Shown here one piece after another: positions 22,972 through 30,736 of a DNA stretch of 32,679 bases. Source of the DNA: a virus; the IMG/VR virus record IMGVR_UViG_3300042691_028401, positions 1 to 32,679 of that record; one strand, 5' to 3'. Every line of letters starts with the position of its first letter. Position 1 is the stretch's first letter. The notes below the pieces were generated by a model, which ran no database searches, was not told the DNA's origin, and saw nothing but the letters and a program-made list of their open reading frames with translations. The position numbers and the translations under genes are program-made.

Positions 22972-23219
22972 TACAACAAAGATTTCTCCTGCAGATATCT
23001 TACTGTATCTGCACATCCTCCAATAGGTTTCTGTTCATGAACAACTTGTGGGAAGGTAGAACCCTCACCAAATTCTTTATAAAATTCTTCTCTAGTAAAG
23101 TGGGTATCCAATACATACTCCCTAACTGAATATCCTTTATCAACACTTAAAGAATTTAAAACATTAATAACTTTAGTGCAATAAGGACATCCTCTCTTTG
23201 AATAAACTGTAAAATTCAT
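22971..23219 (-). CDS. grx: Glutaredoxin
   Basis: An 82-residue glutaredoxin with active site CPYC (Cys11, Cys14), cis-Pro in STFPQVV and the GGCADT glutathione-binding loop. It reduces disulphides with glutathione and in phages usually serves as electron donor to ribonucleotide reductase, comparable to T4 nrdC. Full length. The gene follows the GT2-methyltransferase gene by four bases, so it may be co-transcribed with the end of the glycan island. Confidence 0.95.
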   Translation of the reverse strand: MNFTVYSKRGCPYCTKVINVLNSLSVDKGYSVREYVLDTHFTREEFYKEFGEGSTFPQVVHEQKPIGGCADTVRYLQEKSLL

Positions 23220-23223
23220 AATT

Positions 23224-24486
23224 TCAAATTCTTACTGGGTGTGGTCTACGTTTGTTTGATTTTACTGCACATAACCAAGCATTGACAACTGCTATGTTAT
23301 TGTCCCACCAATTAGTTTCAAGTCTAAATTCTTGAAACTTAATATCAGTGTTCCTAATAAATTGTGCATGTGATTGTCTGGTGTAATACCAGAAACTATT
23401 TTCATTCCAATAACTCACATGAGTTGGATCTTGCCATGCTCCTCTACCATCAGTAGAAGGCACTTCGATAAATGCCCAACCTCCATCAACAAGCACTCTA
23501 TATATCTCACTCATTGTTTTGATTGGATCCTTTAGGTGCTCAATTACATGACTAGCATTAATAACACCAACACTATTATCTGGCAAAGGAATCCCTTCAT
23601 TCAAATCACAAGTAATATCAGCGCCTTCTTGGTCTATTGTAACATATCCTGCTCTAGGGAACAATCCACCTCCAATATCAACTTTCATCAATCCATTCAA
23701 ATCAGCATCTCTTTCTGCAAGAAGTTGTCCATACTGATGGAATAATTCAAATGTTTTAATTTGAATGTCTGCATTTCTCTGCAGTTGAGTATTGTCTCCA
23801 GCAGGAAGCCATCTGTAATAATAAAGAACCTTTGAAATGAAATGAAACTTTGTTTCCAGATATGTTCTAATCATAAGTTCATGATCATCACAAATATTTA
23901 AATCTGGATTATGTCCCCCAAGTTTATGGTATACACTTGCCCTCCAAGATCTAACATGATCTGGAGCATACCAAATAATACCAACACTGTGACTTGTGGC
24001 AGGGAAGCTATCAATCTTAATAAAGTCTTCTCCTCTAAAGTTCATCCATTTGTAAGTCCACCCATTATCAGGATTCCAGGGGATTTTATGTTCATCTCCC
24101 CTCATATCATAAAGTAGATCTTCACTATAAACAAATCCTACCTCAGAATCCTGATATGCTTCATTCAATTCCTTTAGACAATCTTCATGAAGTAAATCAT
24201 CATGATCTACTTCAACAAGAATATCACCCCTACCAAGATGAAATGCTTTATTTTTAATGAACCCCACATTAGAATGAGTGATTCCATCATAAATTTTAAC
24301 CTTAGAATCTTCTCTTATTTCCTGAGGGATGTTTGCAATTTTACAATTTCCATTTAAATATAAAACCCATTCCCAATTGGAATATGTTTGAGATTTAATT
24401 GTTTCATAAAGTTCTAAAAGGAATGGGATATTTTCTTTCTTATGCTCAGGTGTAATAATACTAAACTTATAATTCATATCAATCAA
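23224..24486 (-). CDS. GT2 glycosyltransferase fused to a methyltransferase
   Basis: A 420-residue two-domain protein. Residues about 6-230 form a GT-A glycosyltransferase family 2 domain: FSIITPEHKKENIPFLLELY, ILVEVDHDDLLHEDCL (the DxD-type metal site, residues 94-97) and the acceptor helix with CDDHELMIRTY. Residues about 265-400 form a class I methyltransferase: LMKVDIGGGLFPRAGYVTID (AdoMet loop), DLNEGIPLPDNSVGVINASH and VIEHLKDPIKTMSEIYRVL. Such fusions make and then methylate a sugar chain. It overlaps the oxygenase-like gene upstream by eight bases. Confidence 0.85.
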   Translation of the reverse strand: MIDMNYKFSIITPEHKKENIPFLLELYETIKSQTYSNWEWVLYLNGNCKIANIPQEIREDSKVKIYDGITHSNVGFIKNKAFHLGRGDILVEVDHDDLLHEDCLKELNEAYQDSEVGFVYSEDLLYDMRGDEHKIPWNPDNGWTYKWMNFRGEDFIKIDSFPATSHSVGIIWYAPDHVRSWRASVYHKLGGHNPDLNICDDHELMIRTYLETKFHFISKVLYYYRWLPAGDNTQLQRNADIQIKTFELFHQYGQLLAERDADLNGLMKVDIGGGLFPRAGYVTIDQEGADITCDLNEGIPLPDNSVGVINASHVIEHLKDPIKTMSEIYRVLVDGGWAFIEVPSTDGRGAWQDPTHVSYWNENSFWYYTRQSHAQFIRNTDIKFQEFRLETNWWDNNIAVVNAWLCAVKSNKRRPHPVRI

Positions 24487-25063
24487 AAAAGAACATGTGG
24501 AACAATCTTGAATCCTCTAAATTTTTGCCAAAATATTTTGATGCTGCGTGAATACATTTTCCGTTAAATATAACTAATCTATTAAAAACATTCCCAACAA
24601 CATCTACCAACTCAAACTTTGTACTGTCATAAAATCCACCATCAAAAGCAATATCAATTCCAGGATCAGAGGTATGTCTTACTTTAGTTTCTTTATGAGC
24701 ATACATGGATGTACCACATTCAAATGGAGCATTGGGAGTCAAATATACCATACCAGCCCATTCTTGCAAGTCTGTATGATACACTAATGGGTCTTCTGCA
24801 TTACATGTTTGAAAAACTCCATTCATACCATATTCTTCCCAAGCAGTAATCTTTTTTCCTATAATGGATTCAAATGCTTTCTTTGTTCCTGGAACAAAGA
24901 ATTGTTCAGATGTTCTCTTACCTTTATAGTATCTAAGATCATCATTAAATTGTTGAGTAAGAGCAAAATCTCTAACTGAATATGGATCAGAATAAAAATT
25001 ATCTACTACAAAAATTCTTTTATCATATTGAATATTAATACTAGTATTAGTTAAAAATGCCAT
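24479..25063 (-). CDS. 2OG-Fe(II)-oxygenase-like protein (DUF6445-type), copy 1
   Basis: A 194-residue protein. VYHTDLQEWAGMVYLTPNAP gives a His96-x-Asp98 pair, IHAAS gives His172 and EDSRLFHMFFF gives Arg186: the HxD...H...R set of 2-oxoglutarate/Fe(II) dioxygenases. The N-terminus (IFVVDNFYSDPYSVRDFALT) is typical of the DUF6445 group as I know it. It is a clear paralogue of the gene at 27246-27812. Hydroxylation of a sugar, lipid or protein is possible; the substrate is unknown. A strong sigma-70 promoter stands right upstream (25086-25114). Confidence 0.75.
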   Translation of the reverse strand: MAFLTNTSINIQYDKRIFVVDNFYSDPYSVRDFALTQQFNDDLRYYKGKRTSEQFFVPGTKKAFESIIGKKITAWEEYGMNGVFQTCNAEDPLVYHTDLQEWAGMVYLTPNAPFECGTSMYAHKETKVRHTSDPGIDIAFDGGFYDSTKFELVDVVGNVFNRLVIFNGKCIHAASKYFGKNLEDSRLFHMFFFD

Positions 25064-25085
25064 GATTAGAATATTTTATATCTAC

Positions 25086-25114
25086 ATTATATCAAGTAAT
25101 TAAATATTAGTCAA
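25086..25114 (-). promoter_or_regulatory. Sigma-70 promoter inside the glycan island
   Basis: TTGACT, 17-base spacer, TATAAT on the minus strand, a near-perfect match. It fills the only real gap of the island (25064-25114) and should drive the oxygenase-like gene, the GT2-methyltransferase and perhaps glutaredoxin. Confidence 0.8.
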
Positions 25115-26200
25115 TCAAAGATTTGCAATGCAAATCTCATGCAACTGATGAACATATGTCCCAGTATTAGGATATGCTGAATTGTGAATTAAGAACATAT
25201 AATTTGGGAAAGGATTATTTCTATTTGGGTTTACCAATAAAGAAGTATATTCATACATACTTTCATAATCTCCCAACAGTTGATAACATTCTGCTAATCC
25301 ACAAATATGTTCATTTCTTCTTGAGCAATAATTACTACATCTATTATATGCTGCTATTGCTTTGTCATATTCTCCACAAAATTTATACGATGATCCAACC
25401 ATGTACTGAGCATAATAAACCATCTCATCTTCGACATTAAGATAATCAACATAGTGTTGAGCATAAAAAATACATCTACGTGCATATTCTTTTTGATGCT
25501 CATATCCTAAAGGAAATACATTATTCCCATAACAATCAAAATAACTTTTAGCAATATAGAAGAAGTGATACATGTCTGATAGGAGAGTTCCACCTGCAAC
25601 ATGTTGATTTTCAATCTCCAATGCATCAGTTAAAAATTTTGATGGATTCACCCAAGTCTTCCCATCATTAATAATATAATGCCTAAATCCATAATCTAAA
25701 TTTAGTCTTTCAAATTCTTCCTCTGTTGGTCCACATCCTGGAAGGATAATACACTCATGTCTTTTATCATGTTTAAATCTCCAAGGAAGATTTGCATTCC
25801 AAAGTCTAGTTCTATACCAAACTGCACCATCAGTTTTTGCAGTCACATTCCAACTTGGAACAGAAGTGTTTTCTAAAACACTCCAATCAAAATCATCATC
25901 AACTTCTAATTGCTCATCTGCATCAATTCTAAACAACCAATCACATCCATGATCTGCTCTATAACACTCTTGAACTAAATGATCACTGTTCCAACCTGGA
26001 AAATGCCATTCAGTTGTATAACAATATCCAGGAATGCCTTTCTCTTTGAAAAAATTTTCTATAATTTCTTGGGTGTTGTCTGTCCCATTACATTGTATGA
26101 TCCAATAATCAATATACTTATAACAAGAATTAAGCATTCTTTCAATGACATGAGATTCATTTCCCACCATCACATTCAAACAAAGTTTTACATTTTTCAT
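25115..26200 (-). CDS. Glycosyltransferase family 2 with C-terminal TPR-like repeats
   Basis: A 361-residue protein. The N-terminal domain begins KLCLNVMVGNESHVIERMLN and has WLFRIDADEQL (the metal-binding DAD) near residue 100, the layout of the cytosolic GT2 proteins linked to TPRs. Residues about 205-340 are helical with TPR-like units (YAQYMVGSSYKFCGEYDKAI, AAYNRCSNYCSRRNEHICGL, AECYQLLGDYESMYEYTSLL). It should add a sugar from a nucleotide donor; the TPRs may bind partner or acceptor. It overlaps the mutase gene by four bases. Confidence 0.85.
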   Translation of the reverse strand: MKNVKLCLNVMVGNESHVIERMLNSCYKYIDYWIIQCNGTDNTQEIIENFFKEKGIPGYCYTTEWHFPGWNSDHLVQECYRADHGCDWLFRIDADEQLEVDDDFDWSVLENTSVPSWNVTAKTDGAVWYRTRLWNANLPWRFKHDKRHECIILPGCGPTEEEFERLNLDYGFRHYIINDGKTWVNPSKFLTDALEIENQHVAGGTLLSDMYHFFYIAKSYFDCYGNNVFPLGYEHQKEYARRCIFYAQHYVDYLNVEDEMVYYAQYMVGSSYKFCGEYDKAIAAYNRCSNYCSRRNEHICGLAECYQLLGDYESMYEYTSLLVNPNRNNPFPNYMFLIHNSAYPNTGTYVHQLHEICIANL

Positions 26201-27243
26201 ACCATTTCTAACTCAATAGTTGGGGTAAGAATAGGATCACTGAATCCCATTCTTTTAAGTTTATTAGCTGTCCTTGCAATAGTTTGATCAATTGTCAAAT
26301 ACTTGTAGGTTGCTGTTCTTCCAGCAAAAATAGTATTTTTTTCTGATTCCATTAATGGTTTGTATTTCTCAAATTGTTCAAGATATTTACCAAAAATCAT
26401 TGGGTAATATGGATTGTTAATACCATCTACATGTTCTACTGGATATTCTCTAGTGACAATTGTAGTATCTACATCTTGACTATACCAGTAAGAGTGGTCA
26501 ATTGCTCTGTTCCATTTATTTTTAGAATTACATTCATTCAATTGAATGTATAAAGTTTTGGGACAATAGATATGCTCAAAGTTAAGAGATCTATATGCTA
26601 ACTTGCCATATTTATAGTCAAAGTACTTATCTACCTTTCCAGTATAAACAAACAAATCACACTTATCTTTGAGATTTTTCCATTCATTTTCTGAAACATT
26701 TACATGAACTGGAATGTCCTCAAAAATATTTTTGAACATATCCACAAATCCATTTTTAGGAAGTCCCTGAAATTTTTGTTGGGTGAAAGAACCATCAGTC
26801 CCATTCTTCCTAACTGGAAGTCTATTTAAAATTCCCATAGGAAGTTCTTCCATTTTAACTCCCCACATTTTCTCAGAATAATCTCTAAAAACTAACTCCT
26901 TAATTTCATTGTCAGACAATTTTCTTCCAATGATTTTATCTGAGTTATCATTATATGGAATTGGAATTCTTCCTAGTTTGGTATTTCCCCAAACTTGAAC
27001 AGAAAAATTATTGAATGTTGAAAATTGGTTTAACCATTTCCAAACACGTTCATTATCGGTATGAATGGCATGAGGTCCATGAGCATGAACTATACATCCG
27101 GTTTTTTCATCAATATAATCAAAGCAATTTCCAGAAATATATTCTCTAGTTTCAAATACTTCTACATCCCATCCATTGTCTTTAAGAATTCTTGCAGAAG
27201 TTGCTCCAGCAGTCCCTGCACCAATCACATATGCCCTCTTCAT
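26197..27243 (-). CDS. glf: UDP-galactopyranose mutase
   Basis: A 348-residue flavoenzyme. The FAD-binding start is YVIGAGTAGATSARILKDNG with the acidic VFETRE and GGNC-type HAHGPHAIHT loop; YTGKVDKYFDYKYGKLAYRS and WYSQDVDTTIVTREYP are family hallmarks (the conserved Tyr/Arg that bind the sugar diphosphate). It converts UDP-galactopyranose to UDP-galactofuranose. No galactofuranose is expected in the phage itself, so the product is presumably used by the neighbouring glycosyltransferases. Four-base overlap with the next gene; rare among phages in my knowledge. Confidence 0.9.
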   Translation of the reverse strand: MKRAYVIGAGTAGATSARILKDNGWDVEVFETREYISGNCFDYIDEKTGCIVHAHGPHAIHTDNERVWKWLNQFSTFNNFSVQVWGNTKLGRIPIPYNDNSDKIIGRKLSDNEIKELVFRDYSEKMWGVKMEELPMGILNRLPVRKNGTDGSFTQQKFQGLPKNGFVDMFKNIFEDIPVHVNVSENEWKNLKDKCDLFVYTGKVDKYFDYKYGKLAYRSLNFEHIYCPKTLYIQLNECNSKNKWNRAIDHSYWYSQDVDTTIVTREYPVEHVDGINNPYYPMIFGKYLEQFEKYKPLMESEKNTIFAGRTATYKYLTIDQTIARTANKLKRMGFSDPILTPTIELEMV

Positions 27244-27245
27244 AA

Positions 27246-27812
27246 TTAATATCTAGTGTTAAAGAAAAAAGTTTGAAATAATCTACCAGTTTCCATATTG
27301 TGCCCAAAATAATCTATGGAGGCATGAAATAATTTACCTGGATACAAAATCAACCTGTTGTAAATATTTCCTACTCTATCAACAATTTCCCATTTAGTAT
27401 AATCTCTTGCATGTTCTCCATGATCTGAACTTCCAGTGGATCCCCTCTCTCCACTTTCCTTATGCATATACAGGGCAGTACCACCACTAATAGGAGCATT
27501 GGGTGTTAAATAGCAAACACCTGCCCACATATTATTATAGTCAGAATGAATCCAAGTTCTATCTTCTGCTGTGCAAATTTGAAATGCTCCAGTATATCCA
27601 TCTCCATTCTCATCCAATAACCAATCAGTTACTCCACCTGCAGCATGTGAAACAAGAGCATTGATAACTTCCATATGACTATCATTAAGAAAAGATTTCG
27701 TTCTAAGACCTGGATAGTTTCCCCTTACTGCAAACTCTTGCTGTAGGGCAAAACTTCTCACAGAATCTGGATCATTATAAAAATTATCAGCTACTATTAA
27801 ATTAACATTCAC
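27246..27812 (-). CDS. 2OG-Fe(II)-oxygenase-like protein (DUF6445-type), copy 2
   Basis: A 188-residue paralogue of the gene at 24479. Matching blocks are VADNFYNDPDSVRSFALQQE, IHSDYNNMWAGVCYLTPNAP (His89, Asp91), NRLILYPGKLFHASIDYFG (His163) and TGRLFQTFFF (Arg177). The metal and 2-oxoglutarate residues are all kept, so both copies look active. Between them lie the mutase and a glycosyltransferase, and both copies are packed into the same operon, which ties the family to glycan or cell-surface chemistry. Four-base overlap with the glycosyltransferase upstream. Confidence 0.75.
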   Translation of the reverse strand: MNVNLIVADNFYNDPDSVRSFALQQEFAVRGNYPGLRTKSFLNDSHMEVINALVSHAAGGVTDWLLDENGDGYTGAFQICTAEDRTWIHSDYNNMWAGVCYLTPNAPISGGTALYMHKESGERGSTGSSDHGEHARDYTKWEIVDRVGNIYNRLILYPGKLFHASIDYFGHNMETGRLFQTFFFNTRY

Positions 27813-28561
27813 TCTACAACTCCTCCAGTTCTAGAACAATATTTTACATTAGGATCAATATATTTAAATCCTTCCCATCCAGGTTCATTTTCTGCAACTC
27901 TTTTGCCATGAAAGTAATCTCCTATATGATTGACCATCATTCCACCTTCAGAAGTCTTTAATAATCCTGCCCCAATATTATATTTGTTTTGAAGATAGTT
28001 AGCAATTACAGACTCTGATGGATTAAATCCAGTTTCTTCTAAAATTGGTTCTCTAGCAATCCATGCAGGATATAAAGACATCAGCATCCAAAAATATGGT
28101 GTTGCTTTTTCATATCTATAATTTCTAAAAATTACATCATCATCCTTTGGTCCAATTTCTTCTGTTTCAAACTCATACCAATTATTTCTTTTTAATTGAA
28201 TTTGAGAAAGACTACCATCATTTTTAAGCAAGTCTATCAAATCAATTACTTTCAATGGATACATCAATTCTACATCATCTTCATGATGCAGAATGTAATC
28301 ATAATCTTCATCCTTGACAATATCAAAAAGTTGTTGCCAAGTTTTTGTTATTCCCATATTTTCTTCATGGAGAATTGCTTCATCGTATCCATTAGAAAAT
28401 ACAAATTGTAATAGTGAATTATTATCCCTTCCCATTGGATAATCATCAATGAAAAGATGATAAACATCCAATCCAGTAAAGTCTAATTTTTTATTTGCCT
28501 GAAATGTTTTTTCTAGAAACTCTACTCTATTAGTAGAAAAAACTACATGAAGGACTTTCAT
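27809..28561 (-). CDS. Glycosyltransferase (GT-A fold)
   Basis: A 250-residue protein. It begins KVLHVVFSTNRVEFLEKTFQ, followed by a strand FIDDYPMGRDN, ENMGITKTWQQLFDI and the metal site YILHHEDDVELMYP near residue 95, the GT-A order of family 2-like enzymes. The C-terminal part (SLYPAWIAREPILEETGFNP) fits the acceptor-binding end. Overlaps both neighbours by four bases. It should transfer a sugar, but donor and acceptor cannot be told from sequence. Confidence 0.8.
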   Translation of the reverse strand: MKVLHVVFSTNRVEFLEKTFQANKKLDFTGLDVYHLFIDDYPMGRDNNSLLQFVFSNGYDEAILHEENMGITKTWQQLFDIVKDEDYDYILHHEDDVELMYPLKVIDLIDLLKNDGSLSQIQLKRNNWYEFETEEIGPKDDDVIFRNYRYEKATPYFWMLMSLYPAWIAREPILEETGFNPSESVIANYLQNKYNIGAGLLKTSEGGMMVNHIGDYFHGKRVAENEPGWEGFKYIDPNVKYCSRTGGVVE

Positions 28562-28821
28562 ATTACAAAGGGTTCCTGTTGATTATCTGGCAGAATTTTT
28601 TGAGGATTAAGTTGCTTATCATCTTCCATTCTAGTATATGGAATATTCACAACTTGATCTAAAAGAATTTTATTTTTCTTATAATATCTAGTTGGATCCA
28701 GTGAGCACATCAAAAATGCATCTTGAATTGTCCCAACATCACAAATCTTATTTCCATTTTTATTAAAAACAGAATAATAATCTGCATTTTTAATTTGATG
28801 AATTTTTTGAAGTTGATCCAT
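28558..28821 (-). CDS. Hypothetical protein heading the glycan operon (87 aa)
   Basis: Reads MDQLQKIHQIKNADYYSVFN, KNGNKICDVGTIQDAFLMCS, then a basic middle and Gln/Asn-rich end. I do not recognise it. It is first after the promoter at 28841-28869 with a leader of only about 13 bases and no clear ribosome site, and it overlaps the first glycosyltransferase by four bases. Probably a real, co-expressed gene of unknown function. Confidence 0.65.
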   Translation of the reverse strand: MDQLQKIHQIKNADYYSVFNKNGNKICDVGTIQDAFLMCSLDPTRYYKKNKILLDQVVNIPYTRMEDDKQLNPQKILPDNQQEPFVI

Positions 28822-28930
28822 TATTATTAGTCTTTTGACTATTATAGGTCACTTGAGGTTTTCTGTAAAGACCAGGCCAAGTATCCCTAATAATCTCTGC
28901 AAGTTTGTAAGGAGTATCTTTGGCAATCAT
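28790..28930 (-). CDS. Doubtful small ORF (46 aa) or gene remnant
   Basis: Begins MIAKDTPYKLAEIIRDTWPG and ends in a Ser/Asn-rich stretch. The frame is protein-like and stays open upstream to about 29034 without any ATG, GTG or TTG in phase, reading VLHPYKFHTLWTFYVYNVDY. It lacks a ribosome site, overlaps the 87-residue gene by 32 bases and contains the glycan promoter. Either a remnant of a longer gene cut when psbA arrived, or chance. Confidence 0.25.
   Translation of the reverse strand: MIAKDTPYKLAEIIRDTWPGLYRKPQVTYNSQKTNNNGSTSKNSSN
28841..28869 (-). promoter_or_regulatory. Sigma-70 promoter for the glycan island
   Basis: TTTACA, 17-base spacer, TATAAT on the minus strand. The start would be about 28834, just before the ATG at 28821. 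It is the likely main promoter of the island and would be used by host polymerase early in infection. Confidence 0.75.
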
Positions 28931-29001
28931 AGGTCTTGTGTAATCGACATTATAAACATAAAAAGTCCAAAGAGTATGAAACTTATAAGGATGAAGAACA
29001 T

Positions 29002-29026
29002 AAAAAAAGGAGTTCCAAAGAACTCC
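29002..29026 (-). terminator. Rho-independent terminator of psbA
   Basis: GGAGTTC, four-base loop, GAACTCC and then seven T on the minus strand, 25 bases after the psbA stop. The rest of the stretch 28931-29001 holds no gene I can support. Confidence 0.85.
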
Positions 29027-29050
29027 TCTATTTATTTTTTAAGTTTTAAC

Positions 29051-30130
29051 TCAACCAATTGCAGGTGCAGTGAGAGCAACAGGAGTGCTATCAGCAGCAG
29101 CAAGGTCAAGTGGGAAGTTGTGAGCGTTGCGCTCGTGCATCACTTCCATACCCAGACCACCACGATTCAGAATATCTGCCCAAGTATTAATTACATGACC
29201 TTGGCTATCTTGGATTGACTGATTGAAGTTGAAACCATTCAGGTTGAATGCCATCGTGCTAACTCCAAGAGCAGTGAACCAAATACCAACAACAGGCCAA
29301 GCAGCCAAAAAGAAATGTAGAGAGCGAGAGTTGTTGAAGGACGCATATTGGAAAATCAAACGACCAAAGTAACCATGGGCAGCAACGATGTTATAAGTCT
29401 CTTCTTCTTGACCAAACTTATAACCATAGTTCTGTGACTCATTTTCAGTGGTTTCACGAACCAGTGAAGAAGTAACCAGAGAACCATGCATAGCAGAGAA
29501 CAGTGAACCACCAAAGACACCAGCAACTCCAAGCATATGGAAGGGGTGCATCAGGATGTTGTGTTCTGCCTGGAACACAAGCATGTAGTTGAAAGTACCA
29601 GAAATGCCAAGAGGCATGGCATCAGAGAAAGAACCTTGACCAAAAGGATAGACCAGGAATACTGCAGAAGCAGCAGCAACAGGTGCAGAGTATGCAACAC
29701 AGATCCAAGGACGCATACCTAGACGGTAAGAAAGTTCCCACTCACGACCCATATAGGCATAGATACCAATCAGGAAGTGGAACACTACAAGTTGGAAAGG
29801 TCCACCATTGTAGAGCCATTCATCTAGGGAAGCAGCTTCCCAGATGGGGTAAAAGTGCAATCCAATAGCATTGGACGAAGGAACAACAGCACCAGAGATA
29901 ATGTTGTTTCCATACATCAGAGAACCAGCAACTGGTTCACGAATTCCATCAATGTCAACAGGGGGAGCTGCAATGAAAGCAACAATGAAGCAGATAGTTG
30001 CTGCGAGCAATGTTGGAATCATCAGGGTTCCAAACCACCCAACATAAAGTCTGTTGTCAGTTGAAGTAACCCAGTTGCAGAATTGTTCCCAAGTATTAGA
30101 TTGTCTTTGTTGTGAAATTGTAGCAGTCAT
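29051..30130 (-). CDS. psbA: Photosystem II D1 protein PsbA
   Basis: A 359-residue complete D1 protein. It has five membrane helices, starting near [20 protein letters not shown], the primary donor Tyr161 and His190 region ([15 protein letters not shown]), the quinone pocket ([18 protein letters not shown]-type) and the manganese cluster ligands in [16 protein letters not shown] at the C-terminus, with the cleavable tail ending APAIG. Phage D1 replaces the short-lived host protein so that photosynthesis continues and powers phage growth. Base composition is clearly richer in G and C than the neighbours, consistent with transfer from a host. Not interrupted by any intron. Confidence 0.98.
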   Translation of the reverse strand: MTATISQQRQSNTWEQFCNWVTSTDNRLYVGWFGTLMIPTLLAATICFIVAFIAAPPVDIDGIREPVAGSLMYGNNIISGAVVPSSNAIGLHFYPIWEAASLDEWLYNGGPFQLVVFHFLIGIYAYMGREWELSYRLGMRPWICVAYSAPVAAASAVFLVYPFGQGSFSDAMPLGISGTFNYMLVFQAEHNILMHPFHMLGVAGVFGGSLFSAMHGSLVTSSLVRETTENESQNYGYKFGQEEETYNIVAAHGYFGRLIFQYASFNNSRSLHFFLAAWPVVGIWFTALGVSTMAFNLNGFNFNQSIQDSQGHVINTWADILNRGGLGMEVMHERNAHNFPLDLAAADSTPVALTAPAIG

Positions 30131-30180
30131 TTTTTAAAAGAGTAAGTAGATCCATCAGGGACATGGTGGAATTACTTATT

Positions 30181-30251
30181 TCCTAGACACCCTTATTCTA
30201 GGATATGAGAGACGTGATTTATACTCCCCATAGGTCTCGGTTAATGGGAGT
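30181..30251 (-). promoter_or_regulatory. Structured leader of psbA
   Basis: The roughly 160-base leader between promoter and psbA ATG (30131-30292) has no gene. It contains two hairpins: 30181-30187 with 30197-30203 (TCCTAGA/TCTAGGA), and 30223-30231 with 30244-30251 (ACTCCC.AT/ATGGGAGT with one bulge). Near the ATG there is no Shine-Dalgarno, so folding or host factors may control translation. Inferred only. Confidence 0.45.
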
Positions 30252-30298
30252 TACAAAGATTAAAGAACTGTTACATTCCTTAACCTGTTGATGTATTT

Positions 30299-30327
30299 AT
30301 CATAACATTGTTTTGAATCCCTGTCAA
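30299..30327 (-). promoter_or_regulatory. Sigma-70 promoter for psbA, overlapping a late-like box
   Basis: TTGACA, 17-base spacer, TATGAT on the minus strand; the -35 is a perfect match. The -10 runs on into GATAAATA (30294-30301), a one-base variant of the late box, so the same spot may be used early and late. Confidence 0.8.
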
Positions 30328-30348
30328 GGGTCCAATTTCTGAACCGGT

Positions 30349-30355
30349 CTAAATA
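30349..30355 (+). promoter_or_regulatory. Late-type promoter box (CTAAATA)
   Basis: CTAAATA on the + strand, 22 bases before the ATG at 30377, facing away from the psbA promoter. It should serve the three small + genes. Confidence 0.5.
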
Positions 30356-30376
30356 GTTAAAACTGCTTCCCCCTGT

Positions 30377-30568
30377 ATGCCAAGGGAATGGAACACTCCC
30401 AAAAGGGAACCTTGGAATGCTCCTATACATAACATTCTTAAAGCAATAGATAATCACACTCAAGAATACTTTAAGAGTGGTAATATGTGGCATCTACAAA
30501 AAGCAGATCTATTGAGACAATACTTAAGGGAACTCAAGGATTTTATACATAAGTCAGAAGGAAGATGA
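30377..30568 (+). CDS. Small conserved cyanophage protein (63 aa)
   Basis: Reads MPREWNTPKREPWNAPIHNI, then LKAIDNHTQEYFKSGNMWHL and a helix QKADLLRQYLRELKDFIHKS. The WNTPKREPWNAPIHN segment is familiar from other T4-like cyanophages, without known function. It has no Shine-Dalgarno. Its stop overlaps the ATG of the next gene. The frame on the other strand (30260-30493) is a shadow of it. Confidence 0.75.
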   Translation: MPREWNTPKREPWNAPIHNILKAIDNHTQEYFKSGNMWHLQKADLLRQYLRELKDFIHKSEGR

Positions 30569-30736
30569 AAAAGATTTTTCTTATTGGATTGTTGGTTATG
30601 AGATTAATCACCAACGAGGGAGTATTCAATGAGAATAGGAGACCGCAACCAAAAAGACAGTTCCCAGAAATCATCAGATTCATCAGAAGACCAGCAAAAA
30701 GAGGTAGGAAAAAAGCAAAGTTCTATCCTCAATAAA
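30565..30736 (+). CDS. Small protein with N-terminal hydrophobic segment, overlapping the next gene
   Basis: About 56 residues: MKKIFLIGLLVMRLITNEGV, a signal-like or anchor start, then a very basic Pro/Arg/Lys tail (RRPQPKRQFPEIIRFIRRPA). The ATG shares bases with the previous stop. The last 108 bases are also the first part of the gene at 30629 in another frame. Which of the two frames is coding there, or both, cannot be told from this sequence alone. Function unknown; a small membrane-active peptide is possible. Confidence 0.45.

Noticed and set aside
29029-29036. AATAAATA box downstream of psbA
   Set aside because: It is directly followed by the psbA terminator hairpin, so a transcript from it would end at once.
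29537-30064. Plus-strand open frames opposite psbA
   Set aside because: They are antisense shadows of a strongly conserved gene and have no start signals or recognisable products.
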